From Flavobacteriia bacterium (GTDB lineage Bacteria; Bacteroidota; Bacteroidia; Flavobacteriales_D; Crocinitomicaceae): a DNA stretch of 14,173 nucleotides. A program made the translations under genes and the position numbers. The notes under the pieces are model-generated. The model saw only the letters and a list, made by a program, of their open reading frames with translations, was not told the DNA's origin and ran no database searches. The stretch lies in contig RFQF01000027.1 of the NCBI GenBank assembly GCA_009925805.1, positions 1 to 14,173 on the forward strand. The letters run 5' to 3'. Below are positions 6,374 through 13,520 of this stretch, in pieces. Position 1 is the stretch's first letter; each line of letters begins with the position of its first letter.

Positions 6374-7600
6374 ATGAAATCCCGAGGCAAAGCGCTCTAC
6401 CTAACCTACGACGGCCTTACAGATCCTCTTGGACAATCGCAGGTGTTGCCTTACCTCATAGGATTATCCCAACGCGGTTGGAAATTCAGTATCGTTTCCT
6501 TTGAAAAAAAAGACGCCTTCGATCAGCTCGAAAACTTGATACGGTCGCAGCTTGAAACCCATCACATAACCTGGTTCCCAAAGCCATACACCAAAAAACC
6601 CCCAGTGCTCTCAACGGTATACGATTTATGGAAAATGCGAAAGATTGCACGTTCGCTGGAGCTTTCTTCCTATGACATTATCCATTGTAGGAGTTATTTG
6701 ACCATGCTTGTAGGTATAGGAATTGCGGAAAAACAGCGTTTAATTTTTGATATGCGGGGGTTTTGGGCCGATGAACGCGTGGAAGGAAACCTTTGGCCTC
6801 AACGATTACCCCTATACCGCTGGATATACCATTACTTCAAACGAAAAGAACAACAATTCCTCGAACAAGCCACTGCGGTAGTTTCCCTAACCGAGGACGG
6901 AATTTTAGCGCTGAAAGAACGGTACGGGGAGGACGTCGCTAAAAGTAAATTCACCGTGATTCCCTGCTGCGTAGATGTTGATTTGTTTAACCTCGAAAAA
7001 ACGCCCTTGTTTTCAAAAAAATCCTTGGGATTTGATGAGGATGCACGCATATTAATTCATGTGGGTTCGGTTGGAACTTGGTACCGATTTGACCAAGAGT
7101 TGCGATTTTTTGAAGCTTTGCATGGAGCAGATCCACGGTGGAGGTTTTTAGTCCTTACCAAGGATATTGAACGCGCGAAAGACACCTTCGAACGTACTGC
7201 CCTATCTTCCGAATTCGTCGTTTTTACAAGTGCGAATTACACGGAGGTTCCATCGTATTTGTCCATAGCGGAAGCATCCATTCAACTGATTGAGCCCTCG
7301 TATGCGAAAAGAGCTTCTTCGCCCGTGAAACTCGCCGAATGTATGGCCATGGGCTTGCCGGTTATCGCCAATACAGGGATAGGTGATGTGCACGGAATTC
7401 TTCGAACATCGAACGGGGGAGTCGTTGTATCGTCGTGGGAGGAATTACCCGCCGTAGCGCGAGCCTGGAATCCTTCGTTGTACAATCCCGAAGCAATACG
7501 GTCCTATGCGTTAACACATTTTAGTGCAGCTCTGGGAATTGAACGGTATGCCGCAATTTACGAGGGGAAAGGAACAGAACAAAATCAGTTTATAGGATGA
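6374..7600 (+). CDS. GT4-type glycosyltransferase (first of pair)
   Basis: This 408-residue cytoplasmic or peripheral-membrane enzyme has the two-Rossmann GT-B layout. The N-terminal domain begins ALYLTYDGLTDPLGQSQVLP, a signature of GT4 enzymes that transfer sugars onto lipid-linked or surface glycans. The C-terminal nucleotide-sugar domain begins around residue 226 (ILIHVGSVGTWYRFD) and contains SSPVKLAECMAMGLPVIA at 315-332. The second glutamate of the family EX7E motif is Glu322, but the first is replaced by Ala314, a variation found in some GT4 subgroups. Sugar donor and acceptor cannot be read from the sequence. It follows the Omp85 gene by 3 bp and overlaps the next glycosyltransferase by ATGA, so the two glycosyltransferases are translationally coupled. 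Confidence 0.9.
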   Translation: MKSRGKALYLTYDGLTDPLGQSQVLPYLIGLSQRGWKFSIVSFEKKDAFDQLENLIRSQLETHHITWFPKPYTKKPPVLSTVYDLWKMRKIARSLELSSYDIIHCRSYLTMLVGIGIAEKQRLIFDMRGFWADERVEGNLWPQRLPLYRWIYHYFKRKEQQFLEQATAVVSLTEDGILALKERYGEDVAKSKFTVIPCCVDVDLFNLEKTPLFSKKSLGFDEDARILIHVGSVGTWYRFDQELRFFEALHGADPRWRFLVLTKDIERAKDTFERTALSSEFVVFTSANYTEVPSYLSIAEASIQLIEPSYAKRASSPVKLAECMAMGLPVIANTGIGDVHGILRTSNGGVVVSSWEELPAVARAWNPSLYNPEAIRSYALTHFSAALGIERYAAIYEGKGTEQNQFIG

Positions 7601-8670
7601 TTAAGGTAGCTATATTGTGTCCTTATCCCTTGCATCAGGCACCTTCGCAGCGCTTTCGATTTGAACAATATCTTACGCATCTTTCCTCAAGAGGTATTCA
7701 GTGCACGGTCTTTCCTTTTTTGAATGATCAAGCATGGAACTTGTTTTATGCTCACGGAAAACCCTTGCGAAAAAGTGCTTTTGTGCTTCAAGGATTGTTG
7801 AATCGCTTTGTTACGCTCTTTCGTCTAAGAAAATTCGACGTAGTGTTCATTCACCGCGAAGCAGCCCCGATTGGACCGCCCTTAGTTGAATGGTGGATTG
7901 CGAAAGTACTTCGAAAACCCCTGATCTATGATTTCGATGATGCTATTTGGCTCCCGAACTACAGTCCGCAACATCGTAAAGTGCATCGTATGAAAGCTTA
8001 TTGGAAAGTAAAACACATTATTCGCTGGTCCAGTAAGGTTAGCGTTGGGAATGCATTCCTGGCTGAATACGCTTGGAGCTTTACTTCAAACGTGGAAATC
8101 ATCCCAACCACCATTGACACAGCATTGCACAATGCCGAAGCCAATTCCGTGAAAGGTAACCCCTTTACCGTTGGCTGGACAGGAACGCACACCACGGTGG
8201 CTTATCTCGATGCATTACTTTCAGTATTAACGCGTCTTGCCAGCGAAGTTCCCATAGAATTTGTAGTGATTTCCAACGAACCTCCCCCTTTTATGCTTCC
8301 AAACCTAACCTTTATTCCTTGGAATAAAGCCACTGAAATTGAAGACCTTGCGCGAATTGATGTTGGAATTATGCCGTTGAACGACGACGATTGGTCTCGT
8401 GGAAAATGCGGGTTTAAAGCCCTGCAATATATGGCACTCGGTATTCCAACCGTGGCCTCAAAAGTAGGGGTGAATTCGGAGATTATTCAACACGGAGTTA
8501 ACGGATTTTTGGCCGAAACGTCGGAAGAATGGTATGCACTTTTAATGACGCTTTACAACGACAGGAACCTATGCAAAGTGCTTGGCGAAGCGGGTAAAAG
8601 AACGGTAGAAGAGCGCTACTCCGTTGAGGCGAACAGTGGCAAGTATGAAGCCTTGTTTAGGGGATTTTAA
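7597..8670 (+). CDS. GT4-type glycosyltransferase (second of pair)
   Basis: This 357-residue GT-B enzyme is related to but distinct from its neighbour. The N-terminus VAILCPYPLHQAPSQRFRFE and the central LIYDFDDAIWLPNYS (109-123) are typical of a Bacteroidota glycosyltransferase group. The donor-binding half starts around FTVGWTGTHTT (190-200) and has WSRGKCGFKALQYMALGIPT at 266-285, where a conserved Lys and aromatic residues replace the usual EX7E arrangement. HGVNGFLA at 299-306 is a common GT4 C-terminal feature. There are no membrane spans. Its start lies inside the stop of the preceding gene. The pair probably adds successive sugars in making a surface polysaccharide or glycolipid; the substrates are unknown. 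It ends the operon, and the rdgB promoter follows. Confidence 0.9.
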   Translation: MIKVAILCPYPLHQAPSQRFRFEQYLTHLSSRGIQCTVFPFLNDQAWNLFYAHGKPLRKSAFVLQGLLNRFVTLFRLRKFDVVFIHREAAPIGPPLVEWWIAKVLRKPLIYDFDDAIWLPNYSPQHRKVHRMKAYWKVKHIIRWSSKVSVGNAFLAEYAWSFTSNVEIIPTTIDTALHNAEANSVKGNPFTVGWTGTHTTVAYLDALLSVLTRLASEVPIEFVVISNEPPPFMLPNLTFIPWNKATEIEDLARIDVGIMPLNDDDWSRGKCGFKALQYMALGIPTVASKVGVNSEIIQHGVNGFLAETSEEWYALLMTLYNDRNLCKVLGEAGKRTVEERYSVEANSGKYEALFRGF

Positions 8671-8681
8671 CGGCACTTTGG

Positions 8682-8716
8682 TTGTCGCCCAGGTATAGGT
8701 AGTTTAAGTATCTTTG
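8682..8716 (+). promoter_or_regulatory. Promoter of rdgB, close to the start codon
   Basis: TATCTTTG at 8709-8716 matches the Bacteroidota -7 consensus TAnnTTTG exactly at the fixed positions. A TTG at 8682-8684 lies 24 bases upstream, one more than the usual 17-23 range. The ATG of rdgB is at 8723, only six bases beyond the -7 box, so the transcript would have almost no leader. The same eight bases stand upstream of prfA. Confidence 0.55.
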
Positions 8717-8722
8717 TTCCCG

Positions 8723-9304
8723 ATGCCTTTAGTATTTGCCTCCCAAAATGAACATAAAGTAGCTGAAATTCGCGCGTTATTGCCGAAAGGTTGGGCCTTA
8801 TGGAGTCTAAACGATCTCGGATGGACCGAGGAAATTGAAGAAACCGGCGAAACGCTTGAGCAAAATGCACAAATTAAAGCACAGCGCGTTTTTGAAGTTA
8901 CCGGATTTCCTTGTTTTTCCGACGATAGTGGTCTTGAAGTTCAGGCCTTGCAAGGACTCCCAGGTGTGCATTCAGCACGGTATGCTGGCCCCGAAAAAAA
9001 CGACCGCAAAAACGGAGAGAAACTGCTTCAAGCCCTAGCACCTTACCCTAACCGAAGTGCCCAGTTTCGAACAGTCATTGCCTTCGTAGATGCAAAAGGA
9101 ATTCATTGGTTTTCAGGAAGTGTTAAGGGTAATATAATTCATGATTTTCGGGGAGATCAAGGCTTTGGATACGACCCGATCTTTGTGCCAGAAGGATGGG
9201 ATTTAACCTTTGCGGAAGTGGAAAAATCCGTGAAAAATAAAATTTCGCACCGGGCAATCGCTTTTACGAAATTCATCGAGTATATTATCGCTGTGGAAAA
9301 ATAG
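8723..9304 (+). CDS. rdgB: RdgB/HAM1-family non-canonical purine NTP pyrophosphatase
   Basis: The enzyme hydrolyses dITP/ITP and XTP to the monophosphates, keeping deaminated purines out of DNA and RNA. From ATG 8723 it has 193 residues, the usual length. Family motifs in order: the NTP-binding FASQNEHKVAEI (5-16), GETLEQNAQIKA (42-53), SDDSGLEV with the metal-binding acidic residues (66-73), GVHSARYAG (81-89), DQGFGYDPIF (145-154) and the closing KISHRAIAF. A TTG at 8714 would extend the protein by three residues, but it lies inside the promoter -7 box and the family begins close to the first strand, so ATG 8723 is preferred. It is a single gene between the glycosyltransferase operon and pepT. 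All motifs are intact. Confidence 0.96.
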   Translation: MPLVFASQNEHKVAEIRALLPKGWALWSLNDLGWTEEIEETGETLEQNAQIKAQRVFEVTGFPCFSDDSGLEVQALQGLPGVHSARYAGPEKNDRKNGEKLLQALAPYPNRSAQFRTVIAFVDAKGIHWFSGSVKGNIIHDFRGDQGFGYDPIFVPEGWDLTFAEVEKSVKNKISHRAIAFTKFIEYIIAVEK

Positions 9305-9329
9305 CGTTAAGTCGGCGAGCGATTACCAC

Positions 9330-9357
9330 TTGAACATAACGGAAAACGTTAACTTCG
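9330..9357 (+). promoter_or_regulatory. Possible promoter of the pepT-holA-rsmE operon
   Basis: TTG at 9330-9332 is followed after 17 bases by TAACTTCG at 9350-9357, one mismatch from TAnnTTTG. The box ends 16 bp before the pepT ATG, the same distance as at prfA. The fit is moderate. Confidence 0.4.
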
Positions 9358-9373
9358 TAGCTAAAATTGAACC

Positions 9374-10609
9374 ATGAAAGAAGGACTTACGGAACGCTTT
9401 ATGCGCTATGTCAGAATCGATACCGAGGCTGATCCTACCTCAAACAGCTACCCCTCATCGGAAAAGCAAAAAGACCTCGGGCGATTGTTGGAGCAGGAGC
9501 TTAAAGCTATGGGAGCGGTCGATGTTGAAATGGATGCTTGGGGCTACGTTTTTGCTACTATCCCAGCTACTTCAGCGAAAGAAATTCCTACCCTGTGTTT
9601 CTGTTCCCATATGGATACAGCTCCCGATTGTAGCGGTAAAAACGTTCAACCGATTTTGCATGGAGTATGGCAAGGCCAGGAAATTGTATTGCCGGATGAC
9701 ACCAACCAACGGCTGAGTTTGGAAAACGAACCCTACCTCCACGGTAAGTTAGGGCAAGATATTATCACTGCTTCAGGAACTACCTTGCTCGGTGCCGACG
9801 ATAAAGCCGGGATTACTATTATCATGGAACTTGCGTCGTATTTGCTAGCCCATCCCGAAGTGCCTCACGGTAAAATTCGTGTGCTTTTTACCCCCGATGA
9901 AGAAATAGGAAAAGGGGTGGAACACCTCGATATGCAGAAGTTAGGGGCTGATTACGGCTATACTTTGGACGGTGGTCCTTTGGGATACATTGAGGATGAA
10001 ACCTTTTCGGCCGACGAAATAACCTTTACCTTTCATGGGGTCAGTGCGCACCCGGGTTATGCAAAAGGCGTAATGCAGCATGCCATTAAAATGGCGAGTC
10101 AGTTTTTGGTTAATTCCAACCGTGCGGGATGGTCTCCTGAAACCACGGAATGGCGCAAAGGCTTTGTGCATCCTACGAGCATAAACGGAGGATTAGAGAC
10201 AGCAACGGTTTCTTTTATTCTGCGCGATCACGACACCTCCAAGTTGGAAGCGTATGCGCAACGATTAATGGATATCGCGAACGAAACCTTAACCCACTTT
10301 CCGGGAGGAAGTGTAACCGTAGCACGTGAGGAACAGTACCGCAACATGAAAGAAATTTTAAAAGATTGTCCGTTTGTTACCGACTATGCCGTGGAGGCAA
10401 TGGAATCGGTCGGAATTAAACCCGTTCGAAACATCATACGCGGCGGTACCGATGGCTCCAAATTGTCCTTCATGGGCTTGCCTTGTCCCAACCTTTTCAC
10501 CGGAGAAATGGCCATCCATTCGCGCAGAGAGTATGTAGTTGTACAAGACATGGTAGCATCCCTCCAAACTTTAATCGCATTAGTGCAACGCTGGGAAAGT
10601 CACGTTTAA
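9374..10609 (+). CDS. pepT: Peptidase T (tripeptide aminopeptidase, M20B)
   Basis: PepT is a cytoplasmic di-zinc aminopeptidase that removes the N-terminal residue of tripeptides in peptide turnover. The 411-residue length fits the family. By comparison with the Salmonella enzyme the metal ligands and catalytic residues are all visible: His79 and Asp81 in CSHMDTAPD, Asp142 in GADDKAG, the catalytic Glu176 and ligand Glu177 in TPDEEIGKG, Asp199 in LDGG, and His382 in EMAIHSRREY. The dimerisation (lid) domain is inserted at about 210-325 and includes GVSAHPGYAKG, with the His that reaches into the partner's active site. The last base of its TAA is the first base of the holA ATG, so it heads a tightly coupled three-gene unit whose functions are otherwise unrelated. 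Confidence 0.96.
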   Translation: MKEGLTERFMRYVRIDTEADPTSNSYPSSEKQKDLGRLLEQELKAMGAVDVEMDAWGYVFATIPATSAKEIPTLCFCSHMDTAPDCSGKNVQPILHGVWQGQEIVLPDDTNQRLSLENEPYLHGKLGQDIITASGTTLLGADDKAGITIIMELASYLLAHPEVPHGKIRVLFTPDEEIGKGVEHLDMQKLGADYGYTLDGGPLGYIEDETFSADEITFTFHGVSAHPGYAKGVMQHAIKMASQFLVNSNRAGWSPETTEWRKGFVHPTSINGGLETATVSFILRDHDTSKLEAYAQRLMDIANETLTHFPGGSVTVAREEQYRNMKEILKDCPFVTDYAVEAMESVGIKPVRNIIRGGTDGSKLSFMGLPCPNLFTGEMAIHSRREYVVVQDMVASLQTLIALVQRWESHV

Positions 10610-11607
10610 TGGATTATAAAGCGCTTCATAAAAAACTCCTTTCCAAGGAATTTTCACCCCTGTATTTGTTTCATGGAGAGGAACCTTATTTCATAGATCG
10701 TCTTACCCAACTCATCGAAGACCATGCGCTCGAGGAAGGGGAACGTGATTTTGACCAAGAAGTAGTGTACGGTCGCGATACCGAACCGTTGAACTTACTG
10801 AGTTCTCTGAAACAATACCCCATGATTGCCCCTTGGAGGGTAGTCATACTAAAGGAAGCCCAAGATTTTAAAGGATTAGAACACTTAGAGGCCTATGTTT
10901 CGAATCCTTCCCCCAAAACTCTTTTTGTCATGGCTCACAAGTACAAAGCCGTGGACGCTCGATCGAAATTTTTCAAAGCCATGAACCAACATGGGGTGGT
11001 TTTTAAGTCCGAAAAAGTGAAGGATTACCAACTTCCTGACTGGATTGCAGGGCTTTTAAAATCAAAGGGGTATACGCACACTTCGAAAGTGCCGCATATT
11101 TTAGCCGAATCCATTGGAAATGATCTCAACCGAATATCCAACGAATTGGATAAATTGTCGCTGGTCCTCCCACAAGGACAACAAATTGATGAGCTTTTGG
11201 TGGAAAAACACATTGGAATTTCCAAAGAATACAACGTGTTTGAATTATCGAATGCCATTGCTCTTAAAGATTTACCCAAGGCTTTGAAAATTGTAAACTA
11301 CTTTGAAGCAAATCCGAAAGCAGGGGAACTGGTGCCCGTAATTGCCATATTATTCAAGTATTTTTCGCAGCTCATGCGCTTACATTTTTTGGAAAATAAA
11401 TCCCGTGAAGCGGTTGCATCGGCGTTGAATGTGCACATTTTTGTTGCAGGCGAAATGCTTAAAAACCTGCATTCCTTTCCCCCAAAGAAAGTTGCAGAAA
11501 ACATCGAATTGCTCTATACTTACGACCTCAAGGCGAAAGGAGTTGGGAACGCTTCCGTTTCCGGAGGAGCGCTTTTACGAGAGTTAGTCATTCAACTTGT
11601 TTTGTGA
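10609..11607 (+). CDS. holA: DNA polymerase III delta subunit
   Basis: HolA is the delta subunit of the clamp loader; it opens the beta sliding clamp so it can be loaded on DNA. The 332-residue protein begins with the typical LSKEFSPLYLFHGEEPYFID, has a degenerate AAA+ fold without a working Walker A (normal for delta), and continues with the family middle segment SNELDKLSL and a C-terminal collar domain from about residue 208 (NVFELSNAIALKDLPKALKI). The frame extends upstream to an ATG at 10483, but that would overlap pepT by 127 bp and add 42 residues with no resemblance to the family; ATG 10609, joined to the pepT stop as TAATG, is the better start. It is essential in bacteria generally. 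The downstream end overlaps rsmE. Confidence 0.93.
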   Translation: MDYKALHKKLLSKEFSPLYLFHGEEPYFIDRLTQLIEDHALEEGERDFDQEVVYGRDTEPLNLLSSLKQYPMIAPWRVVILKEAQDFKGLEHLEAYVSNPSPKTLFVMAHKYKAVDARSKFFKAMNQHGVVFKSEKVKDYQLPDWIAGLLKSKGYTHTSKVPHILAESIGNDLNRISNELDKLSLVLPQGQQIDELLVEKHIGISKEYNVFELSNAIALKDLPKALKIVNYFEANPKAGELVPVIAILFKYFSQLMRLHFLENKSREAVASALNVHIFVAGEMLKNLHSFPPKKVAENIELLYTYDLKAKGVGNASVSGGALLRELVIQLVL

Positions 11608-12293
11608 TGTTCTACGACCCGACGTTACATAAAAATACGGAAGGATTTGTGATGCGCGAGGAAGAGTCCAAGCATTGCGTGCGCGTGTTGCGAAAAAAAA
11701 CCGGGGATATCATCGAATTATTGGATGGAAACGGCGGGTACTATCGGGCGGAAATTTTACTAAGTGATCCCAAAAAATGCACCTTAAAGGTGGTTCACTA
11801 TGATTTTTTTCCTTGTGGGCCAAAAGTGCATTTGGCTGTGGCGCCGACAAAAAATTTGGATCGAATGGAATGGCTAATCGAGAAAGGAACGGAATTAGGG
11901 TGTACTCATTTTTCGTTAATAATTACGCATCGCACCGAGCGTGTAAAAGTGAATGGTGAACGGCTCCACAAAATAGCAGTTGCCGCCATGAAGCAATCGC
12001 AACGATATTATCTTCCTCAAATCGACGCGCCCCAAAGTTTGCAGGATTTTCTTTCATCGTATCCGGGTGGGTGGATTGCCCATTGCTTGAATGAGGAAAA
12101 AAGCACCCTTCTTAATCCCTCCATAACCCCAAGGATATTAATAGGACCGGAAGGAGATTTTACGCCGGAAGAAATTCAGCATGCTTTGCAACATCAATAC
12201 CGTGCCTTAGGATTAGGTGCAGCGCGGCTTCGTACTGAAACGGCAGCACTTAAAGCCGTGATTATGTTATCGGAGTTAGGGGAACATGCGTAA
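11607..12293 (+). CDS. rsmE: 16S rRNA m3U1498 methyltransferase
   Basis: RsmE methylates N3 of U1498 in 16S rRNA at the decoding centre, using S-adenosylmethionine. The 228-residue protein has an N-terminal PUA-like RNA-binding domain (about 1-70, with SKHCVRVLRKKTGDIIEL) and a SPOUT methyltransferase domain. SPOUT knot motifs are EKGTELGC (92-99), LIGPEGDF (178-185) and LGLGAARLRTETAAL (201-215), which form the cofactor-binding knot. Two starts are possible: GTG at 11604 (GTGA overlap with the holA stop) and ATG at 11607 (TGATG overlap). The ATG gives MFYDP, close to the usual family N-terminus, and is preferred. The 3' end overlaps the convergent exonuclease gene by 32 bp. Confidence 0.95.
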   Translation: MFYDPTLHKNTEGFVMREEESKHCVRVLRKKTGDIIELLDGNGGYYRAEILLSDPKKCTLKVVHYDFFPCGPKVHLAVAPTKNLDRMEWLIEKGTELGCTHFSLIITHRTERVKVNGERLHKIAVAAMKQSQRYYLPQIDAPQSLQDFLSSYPGGWIAHCLNEEKSTLLNPSITPRILIGPEGDFTPEEIQHALQHQYRALGLGAARLRTETAALKAVIMLSELGEHA

Positions 12294-12990
12294 TATTTCC
12301 CGCTTCCACCATCGGTTCAAGGTGCATTTTAAGAAATACCTGGATGAGCGCCACCACATCTTTCTCGCAATATAAAGCAATACGGGCGAGATCACGGTCT
12401 TCGTAATATACCCGGGCGACATCGGCCCCGGTAATGTCGTCTTTTGGCGTAGGTATTCCAAAAATATGGCATAATAAGGCCAGGCTAGTAAAAGCTTTGT
12501 AATCGCCAAACTTCCAAAGTTCCATGGTGTCTAAATGATGAATTTCCCACGGTTTTTTACCGGCAATCTGGAGCACTTGAGGTAAGGCAATGCCATGAAT
12601 TAACATGCGGCGGCAGAGGTAAGGAAAATCGAATTCCTTCGCGTTGTGACCACACAACACCCCGTTTTTATAGTGGTCATCCAAGAGTTTTTTAAATTGA
12701 TTCAGTAGGGTAAATTCGTCGTCGTGGGCAAAAGACTTTACGCGCATGCTTCTTCCGGTTACATTGTTTTTAACCATTCCCACAGAAATGCATACAATTT
12801 TTCCGAATTCGGATTGAATTCCTCCTAAATCTCGGTAAACTTCGGAGCTTGGTTTTTCTTCCGAGATTTTCATGCGATTTTTCGATTCAAACAAGGACCG
12901 TGTTTCCGCATCAAGCGCTTCGAAATCATAGGTTTGTGGAACCGTTTCAATGTCTAAAAAAAGAATGTTCTCCAAGTTGTTGAGGCTCAT
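12262..12990 (-). CDS. DEDDy-type 3'-5' exonuclease (PolB-exonuclease-like)
   Basis: This is a free-standing 3'-5' exonuclease of the PolB-proofreading-like family. From ATG 12990 it has 242 residues. The three exonuclease motifs are present: Exo I FLDIET with Asp13 and Glu15, Exo II GHNAKEFDFPYL with Asp121, and Exo III YCEKD with Tyr207 and Asp211, making it DEDDy class with a complete metal-binding set. There is no polymerase domain, so it probably acts in DNA repair or nucleic-acid trimming; the exact substrate is unknown. An upstream in-frame ATG at 13047 would add 19 residues (MLTFDKIPIYYRNSQLKHP) unlike the family and would overlap the divergent gene's start at 13038, so 12990 is chosen. 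Its last 32 bp lie inside the end of rsmE on the other strand. No clear promoter is seen. Confidence 0.88.
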   Translation of the reverse strand: MSLNNLENILFLDIETVPQTYDFEALDAETRSLFESKNRMKISEEKPSSEVYRDLGGIQSEFGKIVCISVGMVKNNVTGRSMRVKSFAHDDEFTLLNQFKKLLDDHYKNGVLCGHNAKEFDFPYLCRRMLIHGIALPQVLQIAGKKPWEIHHLDTMELWKFGDYKAFTSLALLCHIFGIPTPKDDITGADVARVYYEDRDLARIALYCEKDVVALIQVFLKMHLEPMVEAGNITHVPLTPIT

Positions 12991-13002
12991 AGGGTGTTTT
13001 AA

Positions 13003-13033
13003 TTGCGAATTACGATAATAAATTGGAATTTTG
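13003..13033 (+). promoter_or_regulatory. Possible promoter of the methionine sulfoxide reductase gene
   Basis: TTG at 13003-13005, a 20-base spacer and GAATTTTG at 13026-13033 fit TTG-N(17-23)-TAnnTTTG with one mismatch in the first base of the -7 box. The box ends four bases before the ATG at 13038, which would again make the mRNA leaderless or nearly so. It lies in the 47-bp gap between two divergent starts. Confidence 0.4.
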
Positions 13034-13037
13034 TCGA

Positions 13038-13520
13038 ATGTCAGCATCTTTGTTCGTGCATTCCGGCGAAAAAAACGAAAAATATCAAGCCTTATTGCAG
13101 CAAATTCCCGGGCTATTGGATCCTCAAGTGGATGTCATTGCGAACATGGCCAATGTTGCGGCGGCTTTGCGAGAAACGTTCGGTTTTTTTTGGGTCGGTT
13201 TTTATCGGGTGGTAGGCGAACAATTGGTGTTAGGACCCTACCAAGGACCTTTGGCTTGCACACGAATAGCGTTTGGAAAGGGTGTTTGTGGTGCTTCATG
13301 GGAACAACAAAAAACCCTTGTTGTGGCAAATGTGCATGAATTTCCCGGACATATCGCCTGCAGTGAGGCCTCGAAAAGTGAAATTGTCGTTCCAATCATG
13401 GTGGATGGTCAAGTGGTAGCGGTGCTCGATATCGACAGCGATGAATTCGCTACCTTTGATGACATCGATCGCGAATCGTTGGAAAAAATCTGTACATGCC
13501 TGTCCGAATTATATCCGTAA
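13038..13520 (+). CDS. msrC: Free methionine-(R)-sulfoxide reductase (GAF domain)
   Basis: The 160-residue single-GAF protein matches fRMsr (MsrC), which reduces free methionine-R-sulfoxide in the cytoplasm using thioredoxin-type reductants. The three redox cysteines of the E. coli enzyme (84, 94, 118) are all present as Cys74 in PLACTRI, Cys84 in GKGVCGAS and Cys108 in PGHIACSEASKSEI. GFFWVGFYRV (49-58), QLVLGPYQG (62-70) and AVLDIDSDEFATFDDID (128-144) complete the family pattern. The frame could begin at TTG 13023, five codons earlier, but ATG 13038 is preferred and is close to a promoter-like box. It is divergent from the exonuclease gene. Its last 25 bp overlap the start of the next lipoprotein gene, suggesting joint expression. 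Confidence 0.93.
   Translation: MSASLFVHSGEKNEKYQALLQQIPGLLDPQVDVIANMANVAAALRETFGFFWVGFYRVVGEQLVLGPYQGPLACTRIAFGKGVCGASWEQQKTLVVANVHEFPGHIACSEASKSEIVVPIMVDGQVVAVLDIDSDEFATFDDIDRESLEKICTCLSELYP

Noticed and set aside
8714..8722. TTG start for rdgB at 8714
   Set aside because: It sits inside the TATCTTTG promoter box, so it should not be in the transcript; ATG 8723 is a normal start.
9305..9373. Possible hairpin in the rdgB-pepT gap (AACGTT palindrome)
   Set aside because: Only a 6-bp palindrome with no T-run; not a credible terminator or operator.
10483..10608. Upstream extension of holA to ATG 10483
   Set aside because: It would overlap pepT by 127 bp and add residues translated from the shifted pepT frame; ATG 10609 gives the family N-terminus.
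11780..11790. GPEGDF instead of GPEGGF in RsmE as a possible active-site loss
   Set aside because: The coordinates mark the gene only; the motif is at protein residues 180-185. The Asp variant is, as far as I recall, usual in Bacteroidota RsmE and the rest of the SPOUT knot is intact.
12991..13047. Upstream start of the exonuclease at ATG 13047
   Set aside because: The added 19 residues do not match the family, and the start would overlap the divergent reductase start; ATG 12990 gives the standard length.
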